Source: Flavobacteriales bacterium
Lineage (GTDB): Bacteria; Bacteroidota; Bacteroidia; Flavobacteriales_F; PHOS-HE28
NCBI GenBank assembly: GCA_020854015.1
Contig: JADZGG010000122.1
Location: forward strand, 1 to 12,594
Length of the DNA: 12,594 nucleotides
Direction: 5' to 3'
Below, one piece after another: positions 6,013 through 12,594 of this stretch. The notes beneath the pieces are model-generated. The model saw only the letters and a list, made by a program, of their open reading frames with translations. It did not search any database and was not told where the DNA came from. Position numbers and translations under genes: made by a program. The number at the start of each line of letters is the position of its first letter. Position 1 is the stretch's first letter.

Positions 6013-7467
6013 ATGACCACTCCCCGCGCCACCGAGCTTGGCCCCCGGCTCACCGCCATGCTCGGCCACGAGCCCACGGCCGGACAGCACCGGGCCATCC
6101 ACGCGCTGGACCGTCTGCTCGCCTCGGAGAAGGATGGGGCGACCTTGGTGCTGAAAGGCTACGCGGGCACTGGCAAGACGACCTTGGTAGGGGCTCTGGT
6201 GAAGGTGTTGGCGAAACAACGTCGCCCCGTGGTCCTGCTCGCACCCACGGGCCGGGCCGCGAAAGTGCTCTCCAGCTATGCACAGGCCCCGGCCAGCACC
6301 ATCCACCGTCGGATCTACCGCGTTTCACCGGAAGGCGATGACTCCGGTTACGCTGGCATGTCGCTGGCGCCGAACAAGGACGAGGACGCGCTCTTCGTCG
6401 TGGACGAGGCCAGCATGATCGGGCAAGGTGGGGGCGGCGGTGCCTTCGGTGACCGCGACCTCCTGCGTGACCTCTTCGATCATGTCTTCGCCGCGCGCGG
6501 CTGCAAACTCCTGCTGATCGGTGATCCCGCGCAGCTGCCGCCCGTGGGCAGCGACCACAGCCCTGCGCTGGAGGTGAAGGAGCTTCGATCGCTCGGCCTC
6601 AACGCTGGTATGGTGGAGCTTACGGATGTGGTGCGCCAGGCTGAAGCCTCGGGGATCTTGGTGAATGCCACGGCATTGCGCGATCTGCTGGATACCGTTC
6701 CGCCGGAAACGCCGAAGGAGGAGCAGCGCTTGCAGCCGGTCTTCGTCCAAGGCTTCGCCGACGTGCAACGGATCGACGGATACGACCTGCAGGATGCCTT
6801 GGAAACAGCCTACGCCCGCTATGGAGCTGACGAGGTCTGCCTGATCACCCGAAGCAACAAGCGTGCCTACCAGTACAGTCAGCAGGTGCGTGCGCGCATT
6901 CACGGTTTCGAGGAAGAGCTCTGTGGCAACGACCGCCTTATGGTGGTGAAGAACAACTACTTCTGGGCCGGGAAGAACGGCACGCCCGAACTCATAGCCA
7001 ACGGAGAGCCCATCGAGGTGAAGCGTGTGCATGGCATTGAAGAGCGCTATGGATTGCGTTTCGCCGACATCACCGCAGGCTGGTGGAACGGCAACGAGTA
7101 CCGCGAGCTCGACGCCAAGGTGATGATGGATACGCTCTCCGTTGAGGCACCCGCCTTGCCAGGCCCACAGATGCGTCTGCTGCAGCAGTCCGTGATGGCC
7201 GGAATGACGGCCCGCAACAAGGGACAGCTCTACCGCATGCTGAAGGAGGATCCCTATGCCAACGCCCTGCAGGTGAAGTATGCATACGCCGTGACCGCCC
7301 ACAAGGCCCAAGGCGGACAATGGCAGGCGGTCTTCGTCGATCAGGGCTACGTTACAGAGGAGATGTTGGACCGTGAGTATGTGCGCTGGCTGTATACCGC
7401 CGTCACGCGTGCCTCCGAGAAACTCTACCTGCTGAACTTCGTGCCGCGGTTCTGGGGGGAAGAGTGA
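6013..7467 (+). CDS. RecD-like superfamily 1B DNA helicase
   Basis: A 484-residue ATP-dependent helicase of the RecD/Pif1-like group, predicted to unwind DNA 5' to 3' during repair or recombination. In order it shows a Q-motif-like start (EPTAGQHRAI), Walker A GYAGTGKT (49-56), APTGRAAKVL (motif Ia, about 77-86), Walker B VVDEAS (129-134), motif III GDPAQLPPVG (170-179), motif IV ELTDVVRQ (202-209), motif V TAHKAQGGQW (428-437) and motif VI YTAVTRA (461-467). All motifs expected for activity are present. It is shorter than RecD2 and lacks its long N-terminal extension. No RecB or RecC gene is nearby, so a RecBCD role is not supported. ATG 6013 is preferred; an open frame back to 5914 would overlap the divergent gene. 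The gene ends 4 bp from the convergent phosphopantetheinyl transferase gene. Confidence 0.9.
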   Translation: MTTPRATELGPRLTAMLGHEPTAGQHRAIHALDRLLASEKDGATLVLKGYAGTGKTTLVGALVKVLAKQRRPVVLLAPTGRAAKVLSSYAQAPASTIHRRIYRVSPEGDDSGYAGMSLAPNKDEDALFVVDEASMIGQGGGGGAFGDRDLLRDLFDHVFAARGCKLLLIGDPAQLPPVGSDHSPALEVKELRSLGLNAGMVELTDVVRQAEASGILVNATALRDLLDTVPPETPKEEQRLQPVFVQGFADVQRIDGYDLQDALETAYARYGADEVCLITRSNKRAYQYSQQVRARIHGFEEELCGNDRLMVVKNNYFWAGKNGTPELIANGEPIEVKRVHGIEERYGLRFADITAGWWNGNEYRELDAKVMMDTLSVEAPALPGPQMRLLQQSVMAGMTARNKGQLYRMLKEDPYANALQVKYAYAVTAHKAQGGQWQAVFVDQGYVTEEMLDREYVRWLYTAVTRASEKLYLLNFVPRFWGEE

Positions 7468-7471
7468 GCCC

Positions 7472-8236
7472 TCACGCCAGGAACAGATCCACCCGGATGG
7501 GGGCCTCCGGGGAGGCGAGACTGATCAGGTGGTCCTCTCCGACATGCCATGTGCGCACGTGGTATTGGGGAGAGGCCATGGCCACGAACGCATCGTGCTC
7601 AATGAGCATGCTGTTCCGTTCACCATCCACGCGCAGCACACGCAGGTCTTCCATGATGCCCACGCCGCTGGCCTTCAGCACAGCTTCCTTGCGGGTCCAC
7701 AGCTCCAGGAAGCGGCGCTTGGGCTCGGCGGCCTCTTGGATGTTCCGCACCTCGGGCATGGTGAAGTAGTGCTCGCTCACGGCACGGTGGTCCACTTCGC
7801 GCGTCATGGTCTCAATGTCCGCACCCAGTTCCATGTCGATGGCGAAGGCGATGATCACCGCGTCCTTCGTGTCACTGAGGTTGAAGCGTAGGTTCTTGCG
7901 TTCGAGGAAGGGTTTGCCGAAGGGTCCGCGCGCCATGCGGATCAGCGAAGCATCACGTTTCAGGTATCGGCCGAGCAAGGTGCGCAGCAGTCCATGACCG
8001 AGTATGAAACGTTCGCGATCGGTATCGAATCGGAAACGGTTCATGCGGTCCATCTCAACCGGATCCAGCAGTTCCGTGTAGTTGCTCAAGCGCTCCTTCA
8101 GGCTGTGCAGTGGCGCGTACCACACATGCACGTGGCCGCGTTCAGGCAGTGCAGGTGGTTGCGTTGCCGCGTTGGCCAAGCCGGTGGTCGGTCCGGAGCA
8201 GAACACCACGAGCGGACGGGTGCCGACATCGGACAT
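7472..8236 (-). CDS. Sfp-type 4'-phosphopantetheinyl transferase
   Basis: This enzyme moves the phosphopantetheine arm of coenzyme A onto a conserved serine of carrier domains, turning apo-carriers into holo-carriers. The 254-residue length and two-lobed layout fit the Sfp class rather than the short AcpS class. Visible motifs are RGPFGKPFL (103-111), FNLSDT (118-123), the magnesium-binding GADIE (138-142; Asp140, Glu142) and WTRKEAVLKASG (180-191; Glu184, Lys188). Two positions are unusual: Asp122 stands where FNLSHS-type enzymes have a histidine, and Ala139 replaces the common Ile or Val of GxDxE. The N-terminus has a 30-residue Pro/Ala-rich lead. ATG 8236 lies 2 nt after the NRPS stop; a GTG at 8242 giving a 4-nt GTGA overlap is an alternative. 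The tight junction implies co-expression with the NRPS and makes its carrier domain the likely substrate. Confidence 0.92.
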   Translation of the reverse strand: MSDVGTRPLVVFCSGPTTGLANAATQPPALPERGHVHVWYAPLHSLKERLSNYTELLDPVEMDRMNRFRFDTDRERFILGHGLLRTLLGRYLKRDASLIRMARGPFGKPFLERKNLRFNLSDTKDAVIIAFAIDMELGADIETMTREVDHRAVSEHYFTMPEVRNIQEAAEPKRRFLELWTRKEAVLKASGVGIMEDLRVLRVDGERNSMLIEHDAFVAMASPQYHVRTWHVGEDHLISLASPEAPIRVDLFLA

Positions 8237-8238
8237 GA

Positions 8239-11200
8239 TCACACGGCTTCGACAGCGCGTTTTTGCAGCACATCGTCAATGCACTTGCCCAGCTCCAAGG
8301 CCAGCTCCTTCACATGGGGCTCTTTCACCACGTCATAGTGGTTGCCGGGAATGTGGCGGATCATCACGTCCTTGCGATTGAGCGCCCAGCCCATGTGGTC
8401 TGGTCCGGTGGAAGCGTCGGCTTTGAACACGGTCAGCGCTCCATCGTACGGGCCTGCCTTGTAGTTCCGGATGGCCTTGTCGTACACATCAATGATGTAG
8501 AAGTGTCGCAGTTTCGGCGGCAAAGGCTTGTTCCGCTTCAGGTACCAACCGGCGGCGGCGCGCAGCAGCGCGTTCTTCATCGGGAAATAGAAGCGTTCCT
8601 CCTCCTTCATCACGCGCTTGAATTCCAGCGGCGCATAGGTGTCGAACAACGCGAGCAATGGCACCTCCTCGCCAGCGGCGGTCAACTGGCGTGCCATCTC
8701 ATAGGCAACGATACCGCCGAAGGAATAACCGCCGATCAGGTACGGCCCGCGTGGTCGTACGGTACGCATCTCCTGAATGAAGTGCAGCGCGATGGCCTCC
8801 ACACTGGTGTGCTGGATGCGCCTACCGTCCTCGCCTTGGTGGAAGAAAGCATAGAAAGGCTGGTCGTTGCCGAGGTATTTGGGAATGAAGTAGTTCGCCT
8901 CATCACCGTGCACGCAGAAGAAGGGAACACGCTTGCCGTCGGGCTGGATCGGGGAGAGGTTCTCCCAGTTCACGGTAACGCCGTCCTCTTGCAACAATTG
9001 GGCGAATTCTGCGATCGTGGGCGCCTGGAAAAGGTCCTTCAACGAGAGCGGACGGCCGAACTGATCTTCCACTTGGGCCAGGAGCTGGATGCCGATCAGC
9101 GAATGGCCCCCCAGTTCGAAGAAGTTGTCGTGCACGCTCACACGCTCCAGCCCAAGCAATTGGCTCCAGATGGAGGCCAGCGAACGTTCCATTGCATCGC
9201 GCGGCGCAACATGGTCCACGCGCAACGTCTGTGTGCGATACTGTGGTATGGGCAGAGCCTTCTTGTCGACCTTGCCGTTCGGGTTCAGCGGGAACCTCTC
9301 CATGACCACGAAAGCCGCAGGGACCATGTGCTCCGGTATGCGGGAGCGCAGGTGTTCGCGAAGCGCAGTGATCAAGCGGTCCTGTGCTGCTGGCTCGTTC
9401 ACCGTGCGCACATCTTCTGGTACAACGTAGCAGGCGAGTTGCTTTTCGCCGTGGCCTTCCGTCCGGGCCACGACCACACGGTCTTTGATGCCTGGCGCTC
9501 CGTCAATCGCGTTCTCGATCTCACCAAGTTCGATCCGGAAGCCGCGCACTTTCACCTGATCATCGTTGCGGCCTACGAACTCCACCACGCCACTTGGCAG
9601 CCAACGCACCAGATCACCTGTGCGGTACAGGCGAGCATCGGGGTCGCTGCTGAACGGATCCTTCACGAAACGTTCCGCAGTAAGGTCGGGACGATTCCAG
9701 TAACCCAATGCAACACCATCGCCTCCAGCGTACAGTTCACCTTTGCGGCCGATAGGGACAGGCCTCATGTGTTCATCAAGAACGTGTACGGTGGTATGAT
9801 GGATGGGCTTGCCGATGGGCACGCTTCCCTTGATCTCGGCACCGTCAGCGATGGGATGGCAACAGGTGAAGGTGGTGTTCTCCGTGGGGCCGTAGCCGTT
9901 GATCAGCACATTCGCACCGAGCACTTTCACAGCTTTCTTCACATGCGGAACGCTCAGGACGTCACCACCTGTCAGGATGTGCTTCAGTCCGCGAAGGCGT
10001 TCCAAGTGGTCGTCCACAAGCAAGTTGAAGAGGCCGGCCGTGAACCATACCGTGCTCACCTGCTGTTCTCGGATCAGGTCGGTGATCTCAACGAGCGTCG
10101 GCTTTTGCTGCGGTTGAAGCACCAGGCGTGCACCGTTCAACAGCGCTCCCCAGATCTCCAGGGTGCTGGCGTCAAAAGAGATGTTTGACAGCTGTAGGAA
10201 CACCAGCTCCGGGCCGAAAGGCAGGAAGTTCTGTTCGCGTACCAAGCGGATGATGGCCCGCTGCGGAACCATGACGCCTTTGGGCTTGCCTGTGGAGCCC
10301 GAGGTGTACATGAGATAGGCAAGGCTCTCGGGTTCACCAGCGGGTGCACCTGGGCTACTGGTGAACGTGGGCAGGTCCTCGAGAAAGAGCACGGTGGCCT
10401 TGTGCCCGGGAAGACCAGCGACTAGGTGACGCTGCGTCAACAACAGCTTCACCTCCGTATCGTCGAACATGAACTGCAGGCGCTCCTGCGGATACGCCGG
10501 ATCGAAGGGGACGAAGGCCGCACCGCATCTGACGATGGCGAGCATGGCCGTGATCATCTCAAAGCTGCGGTCCGCACAGAGTCCCACGGGGTCACCAGGT
10601 CGCACACCGGCCGCGATCAGCTTCTCCGCGAGGGCGTGCACGCGTTGTTGAAGCTCGCGATAGGTAAGGCGCGCGTCCACGAAGGTCAATGCGGTGCGTT
10701 CGGCATGGCGGGTGGCGACCTCATCGAAAAGTTCGCCGATGCTGCGATCACGCGGATACACTGTAGAACGACCTATCCACGATTCGGAAGGCAGCTCATC
10801 CGCGCCAGCAAGGTCCTGCTCACCCACCAACTCGCCAAGTGTGGCCGTGGGATTCAGGATCAGGCGCTGGATGATCCGTTGGAACTCGCTCATCCAACCT
10901 TCCACCGTGGACCGGTCGAAGAGGTCCGTGTTGTAGCTCCATTCGAGCATAAGGTGGCCATCGCCACCGGTCGCGTTCAGGAACAGTTCGAAATTCTCAA
11001 AGGCCCTGGGGTTGCTGATGAAGGTGTGCTGAAGGCCGTCGAAGGCGACGCCATCATCCATGTTCATGTCGATGTTGAACACGACAGGCACCAAGGGAAT
11101 ACGCCCCGGTTCGCGTGGCACCGCCAGCTTTCTCAGCAACGTGCCGAAGGTGTATTTCTGATGATCGAAAGCATCGAGCACCGCGCTCCGACGCTGCTTC

Positions 11201-12198
11201 AAATGGTCAATGAAGGAGCGCTCCTCATCCACCCGGCTCCGCAGCGCGAGAAGGTTCACGCAATGCCCCACCAGGTGCTTCATGCCCAGGTCGCTCTGAC
11301 CGGCAGCAGGCAGACCCACGACGATGTCACTATCCCCTGTAAGCTTGTGGAGCAGTAGTTCGAAGGAGGTGAGCAAGGTGGTTACGAAACTGGCACCGCA
11401 GCGCGTGGCCACCTCTTTCAACCCGCGCACCAGTTCGTTCGGAAGCTCAAGGTCCAGACGGTCCCCGGAATAGGTCTTCTGGCGTGGACGGCTGCGGTCC
11501 GTGGGCAGGTCAAGGTGCGGAAGCGTACCCTTGAACTGGTCGGACCAATACTCTTCCACCTGAGCATGCTCCGGACCTTTGGCAAAGTCGATCGTTGCTT
11601 CCGAATAGATACCGTATGGGATGGCCTCGGGTAAGACCGCTTTGGTGCCCGTACGGACCGCGTTGTAGAGTTGGCTGATCTCCGCCATGATGATGCCAAG
11701 GCTCCATCCGTCACAGACGAGATGGTGCCCGGTGAGGCAGAGCAAGTGTTCGTCGGCTCCGCATCGGATCAATTGCGTGCGGAAGAGCGGGCCGTTCAGC
11801 AGATCGAACGGGGTGGTCATGTCCACTTTGATGATGGCCTTCAACCGTTCGGCGCGCTCCGAAGTGGAAAGGGTGGACAGATCAGTGCGGACCATGAGCG
11901 GGGTGCTGGTCTCCACTACTACCATGCGTGTTCCACTTGTGCTGATCGTGCTGCGCAAGGAAACATGGCGCTCGATCAGTTGCGCAAGAGCGGTCTCCAG
12001 AGCATTCGCGTCGAGCGGGCCTTTCAGAAGGAGCGACACACCTTCGTTGTACGCGCAGGAGGCATCACGCCCCATCTCGGTCGCAACGAAGATCTCTCGC
12101 TGGGCTTCTGTGGTGGGAATGGCCTGCTCGATCGCCGGACCCTGGAATGGATCATGCTCGACCGGTGTCGAAAACGTCTCGCTGATGAACTTTTCCAT
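8239..12198 (-). CDS. Single-module NRPS with C-A-PCP-TE domains, predicted valine-type
   Basis: A complete 1319-residue terminal NRPS module. The condensation domain spans about 25-455, with active-site HHLVCDG (158-164, His159) and GHCVNLLALR (311-320). The adenylation domain spans about 480-985, with LMYTSGSTGKPKG (629-641), FDASTLE (675-681), GYGPTE (768-773), YRTGD (858-862) and NPNGK (972-976, Lys976). The carrier domain is at about 998-1072, with LGGHS and the arm-bearing Ser1033. The thioesterase occupies about 1085-1315, with GYSFGG (Ser1159), Asp1186 and GNHYD (His1287) as probable triad. Pocket residues aligned by eye to GrsA read D676 A677 L680 W718 L742 G744 G768 T776 F777 K976, close to the valine code. 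There is no epimerisation or methylation domain. The condensation domain needs an upstream acyl donor, probably the preceding aminotransferase-terminated protein, 42 bp away. All catalytic motifs are intact. Confidence 0.96.
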   Translation of the reverse strand: MEKFISETFSTPVEHDPFQGPAIEQAIPTTEAQREIFVATEMGRDASCAYNEGVSLLLKGPLDANALETALAQLIERHVSLRSTISTSGTRMVVVETSTPLMVRTDLSTLSTSERAERLKAIIKVDMTTPFDLLNGPLFRTQLIRCGADEHLLCLTGHHLVCDGWSLGIIMAEISQLYNAVRTGTKAVLPEAIPYGIYSEATIDFAKGPEHAQVEEYWSDQFKGTLPHLDLPTDRSRPRQKTYSGDRLDLELPNELVRGLKEVATRCGASFVTTLLTSFELLLHKLTGDSDIVVGLPAAGQSDLGMKHLVGHCVNLLALRSRVDEERSFIDHLKQRRSAVLDAFDHQKYTFGTLLRKLAVPREPGRIPLVPVVFNIDMNMDDGVAFDGLQHTFISNPRAFENFELFLNATGGDGHLMLEWSYNTDLFDRSTVEGWMSEFQRIIQRLILNPTATLGELVGEQDLAGADELPSESWIGRSTVYPRDRSIGELFDEVATRHAERTALTFVDARLTYRELQQRVHALAEKLIAAGVRPGDPVGLCADRSFEMITAMLAIVRCGAAFVPFDPAYPQERLQFMFDDTEVKLLLTQRHLVAGLPGHKATVLFLEDLPTFTSSPGAPAGEPESLAYLMYTSGSTGKPKGVMVPQRAIIRLVREQNFLPFGPELVFLQLSNISFDASTLEIWGALLNGARLVLQPQQKPTLVEITDLIREQQVSTVWFTAGLFNLLVDDHLERLRGLKHILTGGDVLSVPHVKKAVKVLGANVLINGYGPTENTTFTCCHPIADGAEIKGSVPIGKPIHHTTVHVLDEHMRPVPIGRKGELYAGGDGVALGYWNRPDLTAERFVKDPFSSDPDARLYRTGDLVRWLPSGVVEFVGRNDDQVKVRGFRIELGEIENAIDGAPGIKDRVVVARTEGHGEKQLACYVVPEDVRTVNEPAAQDRLITALREHLRSRIPEHMVPAAFVVMERFPLNPNGKVDKKALPIPQYRTQTLRVDHVAPRDAMERSLASIWSQLLGLERVSVHDNFFELGGHSLIGIQLLAQVEDQFGRPLSLKDLFQAPTIAEFAQLLQEDGVTVNWENLSPIQPDGKRVPFFCVHGDEANYFIPKYLGNDQPFYAFFHQGEDGRRIQHTSVEAIALHFIQEMRTVRPRGPYLIGGYSFGGIVAYEMARQLTAAGEEVPLLALFDTYAPLEFKRVMKEEERFYFPMKNALLRAAAGWYLKRNKPLPPKLRHFYIIDVYDKAIRNYKAGPYDGALTVFKADASTGPDHMGWALNRKDVMIRHIPGNHYDVVKEPHVKELALELGKCIDDVLQKRAVEAV

Positions 12199-12240
12199 AT
12201 GCAGAATGCCCTGTCCTAGGCGAAGGTTCTCATTGTTCGT
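12199..12240 (-). other. Short intergenic linker between aminotransferase-end gene and NRPS
   Basis: This 42-bp gap holds no good -33/-7 pair and no Shine-Dalgarno sequence near the NRPS ATG (upstream bases TTCTGCAT). A CCTAGG palindrome is present without an obvious hairpin. A five-codon frame (ATG to TAG) lies inside it and is probably meaningless. The two genes are best read as one transcript. Confidence 0.5.
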
Positions 12241-12594
12241 TCAATTCTCGTCCGTTCCGATCATCAAATACTTGCCATGCCGCTGCGGATCTGCAACGAA
12301 CCAAGCTGGCTCACCTTTCGGGGTGCGCCCCAGACGTGCGCCCGGAACTGGCGGCTCGCTCGCCTTGATCACACGCTCGCTCAACTTGCGGGCATGGCCG
12401 TTCAGCACACTGTTCACGGTCTCGATGGGATAGGTCCGCTCCGGCATGAATCCACTTTCACGCAGTTCCATGCAGGTCCTTTCCACTGCTTCGATGATGC
12501 GCTCCACATCTTCTTCGGTGTGGGCTGTGGTAAGGAAGTGCGGGAAGTCCAGCACGTGCACACCGTGATAGCGCATGAGCATGAAGAAGAGCTC
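12241..12594 (-). CDS. C-terminal end of a protein with a PKS/NRPS-type aminotransferase domain (partial)
   Basis: The last 117 residues of a minus-strand gene that enters from the right edge; its start is not in the window. The first 50 residues (ELFFMLMRYHGVHV, FLTTAHTEEDVERII) match the C-terminal lobe of class III, PLP-dependent aminotransferases of the glutamate-1-semialdehyde type. Compare the GVY...VAHS.EDI pattern of HemL. The tail contains PPVPGARLGR and GEPAWFVADPQRHGKYL. From memory this resembles the linker after integrated aminotransferase domains in hybrid PKS-NRPS proteins such as mycosubtilin or microcystin synthases, where a condensation domain follows in the same chain. Here the protein stops (TGA 12243-12241) and the condensation domain begins the next gene. 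The PLP lysine and any PKS domains would be beyond the edge. A free-standing aminotransferase is possible but explains the tail less well. Confidence 0.75.
   Translation of the reverse strand, partial: ELFFMLMRYHGVHVLDFPHFLTTAHTEEDVERIIEAVERTCMELRESGFMPERTYPIETVNSVLNGHARKLSERVIKASEPPVPGARLGRTPKGEPAWFVADPQRHGKYLMIGTDEN

Noticed and set aside
6013..7467. RecD-like helicase as part of a defence or mobile system
   Set aside because: No partner nuclease, methylase or integrase is nearby, and the neighbours on its left are core genes; a chromosomal repair role is simpler.
7464..7475. Inverted repeat GTGAG-CC-CTCAC as a bidirectional terminator
   Set aside because: The symmetry mostly comes from the facing TGA stop codons. 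The stem is only 4-5 bp with a very small loop and no T tract on either side.
8263..10188. A 641-codon open frame on the plus strand, antisense to the NRPS gene
   Set aside because: It lies opposite the adenylation, carrier and thioesterase domains, shows no recognisable motif, and is rich in His, Gln and Val as expected for a shadow frame of G+C-rich coding DNA.

Overview
The window looks like chromosomal DNA of a G+C-rich member of the Bacteroidota. The basis is the gene order DUF3822-like gene, rsmD, coaD, then a TlpA-like gene, and the NUDIX, pyrE, SRPBCC group. Start codons also lack strong Shine-Dalgarno sequences, and there is a good match to the Bacteroidota promoter type (TAnnTTTG at -7). 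A Flavobacteriales-like lineage is possible, but the sequence cannot settle it. Genes are packed tightly; no gap exceeds about 90 bp, and no rRNA, tRNA, CRISPR array or insertion sequence was seen.

Left part (1-7467) is housekeeping. From the left edge, on the minus strand: the N-terminal membrane half of an MsbA-like ABC exporter (cut by the edge), a small SRPBCC protein and pyrE. A plus-strand NUDIX hydrolase diverges from pyrE, and the two start codons share one CATG palindrome. The NUDIX gene runs tail-to-tail into a secreted TlpA-like thioredoxin protein, with a 47-bp overlap. That protein is last in a minus-strand chain, DUF3822-like protein, RsmD, CoaD, TlpA-like protein, in which every junction overlaps (19, 4 and 4 nt). 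Divergent from this chain, on the plus strand, is a RecD-like superfamily 1B helicase.

Right part (7472-12594) is the downstream end of a natural-product assembly line, all on the minus strand. In transcription order it holds: the last 117 residues of a protein ending in a glutamate-1-semialdehyde-type aminotransferase domain (its start lies beyond the right edge); a complete 1319-residue single-module NRPS with condensation, adenylation, peptidyl-carrier and thioesterase domains; and a Sfp-type phosphopantetheinyl transferase that probably activates the carrier domains. Residues lining the adenylation pocket read DALWLGGTFK, close to the valine-type code. The aminotransferase tail resembles the domains that make beta-amino groups in hybrid PKS-NRPS lines of the mycosubtilin or microcystin type. 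The likely scheme is therefore a beta-aminated acyl chain handed to the condensation domain, coupled to a valine-like residue, and released by the thioesterase. The upstream modules are outside the window, so the product cannot be named.

The cluster ends 4 bp from the stop codon of the helicase gene, which gives a sharp left border between specialised and core metabolism.
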